From Hippasteria phrygiana (taxonomy: Eukaryota; Echinodermata; Asteroidea; Valvatida; Goniasteridae): 64,000 nucleotides of DNA. The stretch lies in assembly GCA_037893225.1 (NCBI GenBank), contig JAZGUH010000412.1:1922001-1986000 (forward strand), in the 5' to 3' direction. Under the pieces are notes generated by a model. The model saw nothing but the letters and a program-made list of their open reading frames with translations, was not told the DNA's origin and ran no database searches. Shown here one piece after another: positions 54,597-64,000 of the stretch (within the stretch, counting starts at the first letter, position 1; the number at the start of each line of letters is the position of its first letter). A program made the translations under genes and the position numbers.

Positions 54597-54840
54597 CATT
54601 ACACCAGTTGGATATCAGTTGCCAGTTGAATACCCGTTAGACCGGTTGAAAACCAGTTGCATACCAGTTGAAAACCAGTTAAACCAGTTGAATACCAGTT
54701 AAACCAGTTCATACCAGTTAATAAACCAGTTAAAAAGCAGTTGAAACCAGTCACCAATTCCCAGTTGGGACCAGTTGAAACCAGTTCAACTGGTTTCAAC
54801 TGGGACCAGTTAAACCAGTTCAACTGGTTTCAACTGGAAA
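54597..54840. repeat. CCAGTT minisatellite, right part
   Basis: Continuation of the array at 45366-45485. Near its end the orientation flips locally (CAACTGGTTTCAACTGG), making a small hairpin at 54770-54835. Confidence 0.85.
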
Positions 54841-54875
54841 TTTCACCTGGGCGTTGTGCGATATAGTTATCCAGA

Positions 54876-54916
54876 TATAGGGGGGGGGGGGCTCCCCCCT
54901 TGCCCCCCCCCCCCCC
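54876..54916. repeat. G-run/C-run hairpin
   Basis: A 12-G run, then 'ctcccccttg', then a ~14-C run, able to pair with each other. No gene is nearby. Confidence 0.6.
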
Positions 54917-54944
54917 ATGCCCTTTGCTACGCCACTGAACTGCG

Positions 54945-55160
54945 GGCGTCCCATATCTTGCCACATTTTGCGGGGTAAAATTTGACATTTGCAAAAATTA
55001 GAAAATGCGCTAAAGTAAAATTAAACTATTTCTAACCGAAGCAAACTTTGAAAAACACATAATGGTTAAAATATATGCATCTTTTCATTTAAGGCTACCC
55101 CAATATTACAGTTATAGCACAAAAACAACAGCGTGTCCCATCTTGCCCCGGTATACCTAC
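54945..55160. repeat. Inverted-repeat fragment with 'tcccatcttgcc' ends
   Basis: The left 'cgtcccatatcttgcc' and right 'gtgtcccatcttgccccgg' are similar. The same GGGGCAAGATGGGACAC motif starts at 39452, so it is a dispersed repeat. Edges are uncertain. Confidence 0.4.
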
Positions 55161-55244
55161 GTTGCGTCAAATGACGTCATGCTCTTGTAAACCCCCGACT
55201 GGTGGTAGGTGGTGTATATATACGTGCTTGTTCCGAGTGCAATG

Positions 55245-55540
55245 TTCTCGGGTCGCGTTATACCGCCGTTCGGGCGCAAGAACGGGGAACTCGTGTTAAG
55301 AACAGACCGCCCGAACTCAGCCCAGAAGTTCGAGACGAAGCCAAAGCCAATAAGAGGGTTTCGAATTGTTGGAACTACTAAGGCTAGGTCAGTCGGGCGG
55401 TCTGTTCTTGACACTTGTTCTAATTCTTGCAAAACCCCGATGGATAGGTGATACATGGGTCGCGTTCCCGCCGTTCGAGCGCGAGAACGAGTTTCGCGTG
55501 TCGATGTCAAGAACAGACCGCCCGAACCCAGCCTAAGCTC
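55245..55540. repeat. Direct and inverted repeats around AAGAACAGACCGCCCGAAC
   Basis: A ~75-bp block ('gggtcgcgtt', 'ccgccgttcg', AAGAACAGACCGCCCGAAC) occurs directly at 55250-55325 and 55456-55535. An inverted core copy (CGGGCGGTCTGTTCTTGACA) lies between them at 55389. No coding content. Confidence 0.65.
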
Positions 55541-55549
55541 CGTCTTGCC

Positions 55550-55655
55550 TTGCGCTAGTCTTGGTTCTAAGACGTCCTTAGCGGTGCGACGTATAGCGCG
55601 CACGGCTGGCCGACAGCGCCCTCTCGCTACCCACACACGCCAAGGCCAAATCGCT
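55550..55655 (+). repeat. Inverted repeat, left arm (partner 58366-58475)
   Basis: The arm contains CTAGTCTTGGTTC, AAGACGTCCTTAGCG, GGTGCGACGTA and CAGCGCCCTCT, matched in reverse complement at 58475-58366 at about 88%. Between the arms lie the helicase fragment and a foldback element. The right arm abuts the end of that foldback element. Confidence 0.7.
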
Positions 55656-55894
55656 AAGACCGTCTTGGGAATTTCGCAAGTTCTGCTCGCGAAATCGCGA
55701 GCAGAACTGTGTGGCATTTGCATGCGCGTGTGACGTAGCTGCATTATTGCATGTAAATAGCCAACACTCATATCACTAGTCTAGTTTCTGTACTCACGTC
55801 GGGTTTACGTGTACCATGGAGGAAGACCTCCGTGCGTGTACGTACGTAGGAACGTGCAGCGCAGTACCAAGCCATTCGTTGTTTGTTGGAAAAC

Positions 55895-56293
55895 ATGTCT
55901 GACCGCGTGGACCAAGCGATCGATTTTACAGCAAAAAACTGGGCTTTGGAAAGCTGAAAAGTCATCAGATCAGTGCCATTCATTAATTTGTACGTGGCCA
56001 TGATTTGTTTGGTTATTTACCAACGGGATTTGGCAAGAGTGTAATTTTTCAAGCTGCTCCATTGGTCTTAGATTTCATGAACGAAGTAACCGAATGCAAA
56101 CAGGAGAAAACTAGCGCTGATTATTGTCGTCGTACCATTGAAAGCTCTAGACGCTGATCAGTTACATCGTGCTGAACATCTGGGACTGAAATTGGCAGAG
56201 ATAACGTCTGATATTCCAGATCACATTTTTTGAACAATCCGAAGATTTCTCAACCCTGTTTGCCAGTCCAGAATCACTCTGCTCAGAACGTTA
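55895..56293 (+). pseudogene. RecQ-like DNA helicase N-terminal fragment
   Basis: After MSDRVDQAIDF the frame shifts. It then reads KLGFGKLKSHQISAIH (Q/motif 0 region), an in-frame stop, GHDLFGYLPTGFGKSVIFQ (motif I, Walker A), LVLDFMNEV, and, after another shift, ALIIVVVPLKALDADQ (motif Ia). A further shift in a T-run leads to FASPESLCSER and a stop. This is the first ~130 residues of a RecQ/superfamily-2 helicase. No helicase sequence follows; the unit lies between the 55550 and 58366 inverted repeats. Whether it was mobile cargo or a host pseudogene is open. Confidence 0.7.
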
Positions 56294-56435
56294 ACTGACT
56301 AGTAAGTAATTACTTAAACATGAGTTTCCTCCAGTGCGCAAGCGCGATTATTCGTTTGACCCGCCTGTTAAATTATGCATAAGCAGGTCGGGCGCGCTCC
56401 CTTGCTAAATGCCCAAGACGTTCACAGCGATTTGG

Positions 56436-58364
56436 TACGAAAGCCCGTTAGTGCCACCGCTATTTTTTTTTCGGGAGCAGTTATTTTTATTTTCCAGAGC
56501 AGTTATTTATTTTTTCCAGAACAGTTATTTTTATTTTCCAGAGCAGTTATTTCTTTTTCGAGAGCAGTTATATTTTTTTCGAGAGCAGTTATTTTTTTCG
56601 AGAGCAGTTATTTTTATTTTCGAGAGCAGTTATTTCTATTTTCGAGAGCAGTTATTTCTTTTCGAGAGCATTTATTATTTTGTTTAGAGCAGTTATTTTT
56701 ATTTTCGAGAGTAGCTATTTATATTTTCCGGAGCAGCTATTTCTATTTTCAAGAAGCAGCTATTTTTATTTTCAAATCAAGAAGCACATGTTTCGCGCAG
56801 ACGCCTGGGTGTGCATGCAGTGTTAGTGCATGCACTGGCGCTTGCTACATTCCTCAAAAGCGAAGCTGTAGGCCTAATATTCTACGGATCAACCTACTTT
56901 GTCTCTCACAGTTTCCATTAAATACCCCGCAATAACGCCAGGGTCACTATTTGTCGCAGAGGCTTCAATCCAGAGGATCTGTCTTGATTATCCGTCAATA
57001 CGTTAATACAAACCCCATAAGGCTTTAGTTTGTCATAAGCGTCGAGGTGCCGCACAAAGTCTGGGCCTCTGCCGTTGTATGTCCTTTTAGCCGCCGCCGC
57101 CGCCGCCGCCGCCGCCCGGCCCGGCTTCTTTGCTCGACTCCCTCTGGGTGATACCCAGCACGATATGGGGGAAAAGGGTACCCCCTTTTATCCCTATACA
57201 TTAAGCACACTCCAGATTATTGTTATCTAACACATCCCCCTAGATTTCTGAAAAGAATTCCGGAGATTCCGGGAACACAATGACCAACACAAAAGAGGGG
57301 GGGGGGGGGGGGGGTCCCTTTCAGTCCCCCATATCGCGCTTCATATGCTCTGGGTCTAGTCATCCCAGAAGATGGCGCACTGTTTCTGGGCTTACCAGCA
57401 GTCCATTCTGAAGGCATCTCAGGTTCATCAACCGGTAACCACAAAGTTGCCCTGAGGTACTCAACTGCCCTTTTATAAAACATGCAACATCAAAAATGTC
57501 TGTCTGGTGTTTTCGGCGATAAAGGCCAGGTTCTCGCAATTTACGGTTTAGGTTATACGCTTGCTGATCAAGATATTATGATTACAAGCAAGTGAAGCAA
57601 TTATTTCGTCATAATTAAGTCCCAAACTAAAGTAACGCCGGACCAAATGCAGACACTGTGCGTCCGAAGCCGCCGCAGCAGCCATGGATGATCAGTGACT
57701 TCCGGAAACCGAACAGCTGTTTAATAAAAGAAAAAATACAGCTGCTTAAAAATAAAAATACCTGCTCTCGAAAAAAAAAATGCTCTCGAAAATAAAAATA
57801 ACTGCTCTCGAAAATAAAAATAACTGCTCTCGAAAACAAAAAACTGCTCTCGAAAATAAAAATAACTGCTCTTAAAAAAAAAAATGCTTTTGAAAAAAGA
57901 AAACTGCTCTCGAAAATAAAAATAACTGCTCTCAAAAATAAAAATAACTGCTCTCGAAAATAATAATAACTGCTTTTAAAAATAAAAATTACTGCTCTCG
58001 AAAAAAAAATAACTGCTCTCGAAAATAGAAATAACTGCTCTCGAAAAAGAAATAACTGCTCTCGAAAAAGAAAAAACCGTAAAAGCAAAAGTTACTAAAA
58101 ATAGACTGCGCGTCCTGTGACCTTTATGAAACGCGGCCATTTCCGCTAGCCTGTTATCGTTGTTGTATATAAAATAAGGCAAGGCCCGCGACCAAAACTT
58201 TGTTTCGTAAAGTTTCCGAAAATAAAAATAACTGCTCTCGAAAAAAAATAACTGCCCTGGAAAATAAAAATAACTGTTCTGGAAAATAAAAATAACTGCT
58301 CTCGAAAAAATAATAACTGCTCTCGAAAAAAAAATAGCGGTGGCACTAATAACGGGCTTTCGTA
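56436..58364. mobile_element. Foldback element with 22-23-bp tandem-repeat arms
   Basis: The tips (TACGAAAGCCCG, 'gtgccaccgctattttt' and complement) bound inverted arms. The arms consist of tandem units TTATTTTCGAGAGCAG plus 'ttatttt' (56460-56785) and the reverse complement (57750-58340). The right arm is longer, ~590 versus ~330 bp. The centre holds a GCC trinucleotide run (57091-57116) and a copy of the GCACGATATGGGG MITE. It has the same foldback architecture as 29201-31086 but an unrelated sequence. Long open frames through the arms are only a result of the repeat. Confidence 0.8.
57158..57346. mobile_element. MITE copy, GCACGATATGGGG type, inverted
   Basis: Related to 38783-38967 in reverse orientation ('acacatccccctaga', TCTGAAAAGAATTCC, 'ccaacacaaaa'). 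A ~19-G run lies inside. It sits in the loop of the foldback element. Confidence 0.65.
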
Positions 58365-58365
58365 A

Positions 58366-58475
58366 TTTGGCCTTGGCCGGCGTGTGTGCGTGTGTAGCTA
58401 GAGGGCGCTGCCGTGCGCGCTGTACGTCGCACCGCGCTAAGGACGTCTTGGAACCAAGACTAGCCTTGCGCTTGC
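58366..58475 (-). repeat. Inverted repeat, right arm (partner 55550-55655)
   Basis: Reverse-complement match to 55550-55655. It starts two bases after the foldback element's end. Confidence 0.7.
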
Positions 58476-58721
58476 AATTGCGAGGGTGTTGGGCTCAAGG
58501 GAGGGCGCTGTCATGTTCGCGTCACTTGCTTCGCTCAGCTGCCATTCCCAAAATAATGTCCTCAGAATCAATCCAGTTTTTCTTGTTCTTTATGGGGCCT
58601 TCGTTGCCTGACTGGGTAAGTCCCTTATTGTGATAATCATAATAAATAATAGCAACTTTGGGGAACAGAACAGATCCATAAAACCTAGGCCTAGGCACCC
58701 CCTACGTACCCTAGCCCTAGA

Positions 58722-59865
58722 AGGACGCTATGATATAGCGTCCTAGCGCCCAAGTATGCAAAACAGGCCTATGCTAGAAACCGAAGATCAAAAATCACAC
58801 TTTACCTGCATAAATATTCTTGGCATCATTTTATTCAAACAGTTCAACAGCCCATCTCCCTGTTGAGATAGCAATATTCCTCCAAGAATGTCAAGAACAG
58901 GAGATATTTGCGGCGCAAAATCGTATCCACGCGACGCTGACTTCACAAACACGAGGAGTAATACCCACATTTAGAACGTTCATCAACAGAGGGCGCAATT
59001 TACAGTCGCCGCGTGCACCACCACGCGACAGACATATGGGTTATTTATGAGCAAGTTCGATCAAGGACTACAGTTGACCATAGTTCGACTAACTCTGATC
59101 GAACGCACGCTAGTCGACGATGGTTGGACTAGTCTAGTCGACGATTCGCGACCAGCCTACCGAGGTTGGTCGCATCGCTGGTTACCAATAGCCGTTTTAA
59201 TAGCACAGTGCAGAGAGGACCAGTTATCAGAAAAATGGCGAAAAAACGTAAATATTCAGCAGCAGTGAACCATATGAACGAACGTTTTTTTGCTACTTTG
59301 TCTTTCTTTGAACATGTTGAAATAATGCACACGTTACCACTTGTGACATTGTTGATATACTGAGCAAATATCGTCTGTGTCGCTTTTATCTATGAACTCG
59401 TCCAAAAAACGTTTAAAAAATACATACCGCCATTTTCTCATGGTCGCGTTGACATGACAATAGTTCGACTAGAGTCGTTCGCACTTCAACTTCAGTGCTC
59501 ATGCGCTACGTACGTCACGAACCAACCACTAGTTAACCATTGGTCCTTGATCGAACTTGCTCCTTGTCTGTGGCGTGCACGGCCGAAATTGCGCCCTCTG
59601 TTGATAAACGTTCTAAATGTGGGTATTACTCCTCGTGTTTGTGAAGTCAGCGTCGCGTGGAGACGATTTTGCGCCGCAAATATCTCATGTTCTTGACATT
59701 CTTGGAGGAATATTGCTATCCCAACAGGGAGATGGGCTGTTAAACTGTTTGAATAAAATGATGCCAAGAATATTTATGCAGGTAAAGTGTGATTTTTGAT
59801 CTTCGGTTTCTAGCATAGGCCTGTTTTGCATACTTGGGCGCTATGACGCTATATCATAGCGTCAT
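58722..59865. mobile_element. Palindromic element P1 with hairpin tips
   Basis: Arms of ~350 bp (58722-59075 and 59525-59865) are ~95% identical in inverted orientation around a ~450-bp centre. Each tip is a 9-bp hairpin: AGGACGCTA/TAGCGTCCT on the left; on the right the outer stem pair is changed on both sides (ATGACGCTA/TAGCGTCAT). Both arms hold the same ~60-codon open frame ending MPRIFMQ before a GTAAAG splice-donor-like site. No transposase recognised. Confidence 0.75.
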
Positions 59866-59890
59866 TCTAGGGCTACCCCTACCCCTAGAA

Positions 59891-60790
59891 CTATGGGGTT
59901 CTTGACAAGAACCCCATAGATAGAAAGACGCCGATTTTTCCCATAGGCTAGTACAGCAAGAAGAAAGTCATTCCCATGCACTCACGTTTCTACTGTGCGC
60001 ACGAAAACCGCTGAACGGTTTTCCCCCAAAATCCCACTAAGCCTCATTTACATCCTCACCTTGTGTGCTCCAAGCAAAAATCGCCTGAAGCAGTTCCAAT
60101 TTTCGAAAAAAGGTGAAAAAATATCTTCGATCTGTACTGACAGCGAATGACACGACATGCACAATGCGACTGACTGTTGTTGCCGGCCGGCCGGCCGGGT
60201 CATGTGCGCGGGTCGGACCGGCCAGACAAGCTCATGATTATTCATGTCAAAAATCTGAAGTACGCGCGCGCACGGCATGCACTGCCGTCGTGTCCGTTAC
60301 TGTCCGCATCGCGCGCATCGATATCACTACGTACACGTACACATACACGTACATGTTTCCAGTACATGCACTGGTGATCATTGCGCGCGATGCGGATGGG
60401 TAATGGCACGACGCGTGACGGCAGTGCATGCCGTACTTCAGATTTTGTACATGAATAATCATGAGCTTGTCTGGTCGGACCCGCGCACATGACCCGGCCG
60501 GCCGGCAACAGTCGCATCATGCATGTCGTGTTATTCGCTGTCAGTACGTATCTGATATTTTTTACCACTTTTTTTCGAAGATTTGAACCGCTTTAGGCGA
60601 TTTTTTGCTTGGCGCACACAAGGTGAGGATGTAAATGAGGCTTAGTGGGATTTTGGGGGAAAACCGTTCAGCGGTTTTCGTGCGCACAGTAGAAACGTGC
60701 GTGCATGGGAATGACTTTCATATTCTTGCTGTACTAGCCTATGGGAAAAATCGGCGTCTTTCTATGGGGTTCCTGTCGGGAACCCTGTAG
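59891..60790. mobile_element. Palindromic element P2 with hairpin tips
   Basis: Arms of ~350 bp, inverted, from 59891 and to 60790, meet around 60300-60400. The left tip is a 14-bp stem (CTATGGGGTTCTTG/CAAGAACCCCATAG) around one base; the right tip is the related CTATGGGGTTCC...GGAACCCTGTAG. Shared arm blocks include 'aaaaccgctgaacggttttc' and 'gcctcatttacatcctcacc'. It starts 25 bp after P1 ends. No gene recognised. Confidence 0.75.
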
Positions 60791-60828
60791 TTCTAGGGGT
60801 AGGCACCCCCGTGTGTACTTCAAAAAAT

Positions 60829-62696
60829 GTAAGGCTCCATGGCCTTTAATACAAATACAAATTGCAACGCTAAACTATTTTGGACCCTGTAACTCAATGG
60901 GATTTGCAATACGCTTTTGTTAGGTCAGTTACAATGATCTAGAATTCCACTTTTCCAAACGTTAATCTCCCCAGAAAGTTATCCAATCCCTCCTACAGAT
61001 CTTTGAGACTTTTGCGGCACATTTGCGGAACATTGGAACGGACAATTTATTGAGAAATCTGAGTTTTTACTCACCAACCGACGTATTCAGCTGAGATGAA
61101 CAAATAGCACACAGCTGACTACTATAGTCCACCAGACTGCGCATGCGCGTGGTGGAGTTGTTGAAGAGATGTGGGGCTAGACCATTTTTTTAAGGGGGGG
61201 GGGTCATCTTTTCTACATCGCTTAGCGGTGATGTGTGGAATGTGGATAATTAATGGCGCGCTATTATACCTAGTGTGGTTCCTTGGCCTGACAATGTTTG
61301 TTATGCCCAGACGTCTAAATTGTAGGGCAGGTAGCCACGTAGCTATTTTTAGATGATGCAACAAATCAAATGATATTAACGACTTTTCCCAAATAGGCAC
61401 AACCCCTAGCTGCAGTGGCTTTAAATATAGTGATATTTGGCATTTTGTTTGATGTTGTTTTTGGCCAATGCGAGCTTTTATTTTATGCAAACCAGAAAAA
61501 GACATGGATCGATGGTCATTATTTTGTTCACGTTGTTCATTTGAAAACAGAAGGAATGTTCAAACACACACAACACTGTGTAAAGCGCGTCATGCACACA
61601 TCACCGTTGCGCGATGTAGAAAAGATGACCCCCCCCCCCCCCCCCCCTTCAAAAAATTGTCGAGCCCCACATCTCTTCAACAACTCCACGTGCATGCGCA
61701 GTCTGGTGGACTATAGTAGTCAACTGTGTGCTACATGTTCATCTAAGCTGAATACGTCGGTTGGTGAGTAAAAACTCTGATTTCTCAATAAATTGTCCGT
61801 TCCAATGTTCCGCAAATGTGCCGCAAAAGTCTCAAAGATCTGTAGGAGGGATTGGATAACTTTCTGGGGAGATTAACGTTTGGGAAAGTGCACTAACTGC
61901 TTACACAACTCTCTATTTGTTAGGTTTCCAAGATTATGGGATAGTTTACCATCTAATGTTAAGGAACAAGTTGTACTTAATATGTCCAAGTTTCTCAGTA
62001 GTTTGCGTAATTATATTCTGTCTCCCGGTAAATCCATCATAATTCCATCCTAAATAGGCGTGCACCTGAAACATAGAGTCTTGGTTTGCTTACATGCGTG
62101 CTTTTCTATTGCCCTACGGGTGCCTGGTACCCTGAGACTACCATGGACTTGTGCGCATGTAAGCTAAGTGTGACGTCATTATGTTTTAGGTCTATTCTGA
62201 ACTGTTACAATCTGTTATTTGTGTACATAATGTATTTATTTTAAGGAGATTTAATATCATAAATGTATTTGAAATCCGTCTACATATTTATTTATATATA
62301 CTTCATCTCCTGCATATACTGTAAGCAAACCTATTTATAACTAAATTTGTATTTTTCTTGTATTACTATAGTATTGCCTTGCATTTTTTTTTTTTTTTCA
62401 TTTTGCATATATATATGTACATGTATTTAATGTTGGCATGGCTACATTTGGAGAGCCACTCGATTGTGATTTAGTTCACATTTGGCAATCCTTCAGGGGT
62501 GTTACCATGTCATGTTTTGTTTTATGTCATTTTTTCATCTGTGTACTGTACCTTTTTATGTTTGCCCTGAGAAATAATAAATGAAATGAAATGAAATTCT
62601 AGATCATTGTAACTGACCTAACAAAAGCGTATTGCAAATCCCATTGAGTTACGCGGTCCAAAATAGTTTAGCGTTGTAAGGCTCATGGAGCCTTAC
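60829..62696. mobile_element. Palindromic element P3, right arm split by a LINE
   Basis: The left arm 60829-61200 is matched by 62696-62596 plus 61895-61640; a LINE 3' end occupies 61897-62594. The right tip is a 9-bp hairpin GTAAGGCTC/GAGCCTTAC with loop ATG; the left tip is a weaker version. The arm has TTGGTGAGTAAAAACT, a splice-donor-like site at the same relative place as in P4. It starts 38 bp after P2. Confidence 0.75.
61897..62594 (+). mobile_element. 5'-truncated LINE insertion, 3' end
   Basis: It begins with the end of a non-LTR ORF2 (FRLWDSLPSN..., then MSKFLSSLRNYIL), with a stop near 62050. A 3' UTR of ~530 bp follows, finishing in an ATGAAATGAAATGAAATT microsatellite tail, as in CR1/L2-type LINEs. 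It splits the right arm of palindrome P3; no clear target duplication. Confidence 0.7.
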
Positions 62697-62716
62697 ATTT
62701 TTGGAATTACCCCGTG

Positions 62717-63570
62717 TGCCTCCTACTTCTTCTACTAACGTTAGTTCTTGCACTCTTACTTTTCGGGAAGTCGTAACTCAATGGGAATTGGCATGGCGCT
62801 TTGATAGACGAATTACTTCATTCCAGAATTCCACCTTCTCTATCAAATCTTCCCCTAAAAACCCGTCCTGGCTGATCCATATTCTCTCTAAAATTTGGGA
62901 ACAATGGTTTTTGGAATATGGGACCGACAAATTTCCGAAAAATCAGAGCTTTTAAGTTTTACTCACCATCCTACCGTTTTCAACACGACGGAATTCACAC
63001 CGTACACTTTCACTTTGTGTGCATGCACATCGGCTCGACCATTGTCGGAGGCGTGGTAGAAATATCTTGCTTTTATCGCGCGAGTCTAATTTGCAAGTCT
63101 AAGGAACAAAAAATACTTCCATTTGAAATTCATGTATGATATCTATTCATTCACTCGGCACATCGTTTAGCCCCTGCCGATATAAATCACCGTGCGGTCG
63201 TGCGATAAAAGCAAGATATTCCCACCCCGCCTCCGACAATGGTCGAGCCGATATACGGAGGTACACATGTATAGTGTGCATGCACACAAAGTGCACGGTG
63301 TGAATTCCGTCGTGTGGAAAACGGTAGGATGGTGAGTAAAACTTAGCTCTGATTTTTCGGAAATTTGTCGGTCCCATGTTCCAAAAACCATTGTTCCCAA
63401 ATTTTAGAGAGATATGGATCAGCCAGGACGGATTTTTAGGGGAAGATTTGATAGAGAAGGTGGAATTCTGGAATGAAGTAATTCGTCTATCAAGCGCCAT
63501 GCCAATTCCCATTGAGTTACGACCTCCCGAAAAGTAAGAGTGCTAGAAGGCACACGGAGGTGCCTTCTAG
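62717..63570. mobile_element. Palindromic element P4 with hairpin tip, related to P3
   Basis: Arms 62740-63085 and 63185-63535 are inverted copies (~92%). The right tip is an 11-bp hairpin CTAGAAGGCAC/GTGCCTTCTAG with a six-base loop; the left tip is eroded. The arm shares with P3 an ordered series (GTGAGTAAAA, GATTTTTCGG/AATTTGTC, GTGGAATTCT, CCCATTGAGTTAC), so P3 and P4 are diverged members of one family. Short open frames in both arms are not supported as genes. Confidence 0.75.
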
Positions 63571-64000
63571 TTTCTAGAAGTACATAAAACCCATACTTTT
63601 AGGATATTAATTTCATGTTTATTCGTCGATGTGTTATTCAGTTTCTTCTCTTGTCGTTTTACTTTAGGCTAACGTTTAAAGTGGTGGTTCAAGTATTGGG
63701 CTTGATTTGTCATCAATGTTTTAACCCCTTGGGCACGGTATTTTATGAGAGACGTCGGGGTGTTGCAGCGGTTCTGGCAGCCAAATCAAACCGCTACAAT
63801 GTGTTTGTGCAGTCAAGCATTAAACAATAATCCAACAATGGATTGAAACTGCACAAACGGCGGCCAATGCAAAATGGTATGGAGTCTACCGAAATGGCGA
63901 TTTCCGTTTTTGTATCTGTTTGTACAGGAAACCGTGAAAGAATTGTTTTAAACTTGTTTTTTTTTTATGATAATATGGAACAATGAAATAGTATTTGAAG
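63571..64000. other. Non-coding end of window
   Basis: Nothing recognised; the open frame 63615-63830 has no domain. Confidence 0.4.

Noticed and set aside
56375..56935. 186-codon frame rich in F, S and R (and its counterpart at 57627-58088)
   Set aside because: It is a translation of the foldback arm tandem repeat.
58788..58970. 60-codon conserved peptide found in both P1 arms as a real gene
   Set aside because: Two inverted copies are expected from the palindrome; no independent evidence of selection or domain.

Overview
This is a eukaryotic genomic window. It has no operons, very little continuous coding sequence, GT/AG splice signals around the one host-like gene, and about two thirds recognisable mobile or repeated DNA. 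The mobile-element content (a Ty3/gypsy element with integrase before reverse transcriptase, a DIRS-type element, foldback elements with tandem-repeat arms, THAP elements in TTAA sites, a 5S-derived SINE), together with a farnesoic-acid-methyltransferase-domain gene, points to an invertebrate deuterostome such as an echinoderm or hemichordate. This is inference; species cannot be read from the sequence.

Layout. 1-0.87 kb: ~107-bp tandem repeat. 2.25-4.74 kb: inverted-repeat element with a nested palindrome. 4.89-7.11 kb: TTAA-flanked element carrying GC-rich ribosomal-spacer-like DNA. 8.56-14.86 kb: a 6.3-kb unit with ~160-bp terminal inverted repeats (TIRs) and one long, decayed, apparently intronless gene (N-terminal zinc-binding region, FEN/PIN-like nuclease signature, C-terminal CXC domain) and no recognisable transposase. 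14.87-22.80 kb: decayed Gmr1-like LTR retrotransposon. 24.7-25.3 kb: broken rhodopsin-family GPCR. 28.3-29.1 kb: two exons of a farnesoic-acid-methyltransferase-domain gene. 29.2-31.1 kb: foldback element whose arms and centre contain 28S rRNA gene pieces. 34.7-37.4 kb: two back-to-back TTAA elements, each with a THAP zinc finger. 37.5-38.0 kb: 5S-derived SINE. 39.1-43.4 kb: LINE fragment and DIRS-like element. 45.5-54.6 kb: a young, almost intact gypsy element with an extra C2H2 zinc-finger ORF, inserted in a CCAGTT minisatellite. 55.2-63.6 kb: a RecQ-like helicase fragment, another foldback element, then four nearly abutting palindromic elements, most tipped by small hairpins.

The parts do not form one pathway; this is a nested accumulation of transposable elements around small remnants of host genes. 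The most promising unexplained objects are the TIR-bounded CXC/nuclease-like gene, the gypsy element with a zinc-finger third ORF, the chain of hairpin-tipped palindromes with compensatory stem changes between their ends, and the repeated association of rDNA fragments with DNA elements. Alignments were made by eye; coordinates of repeat edges are good to a few bases where flanking duplications are given and to tens of bases otherwise.
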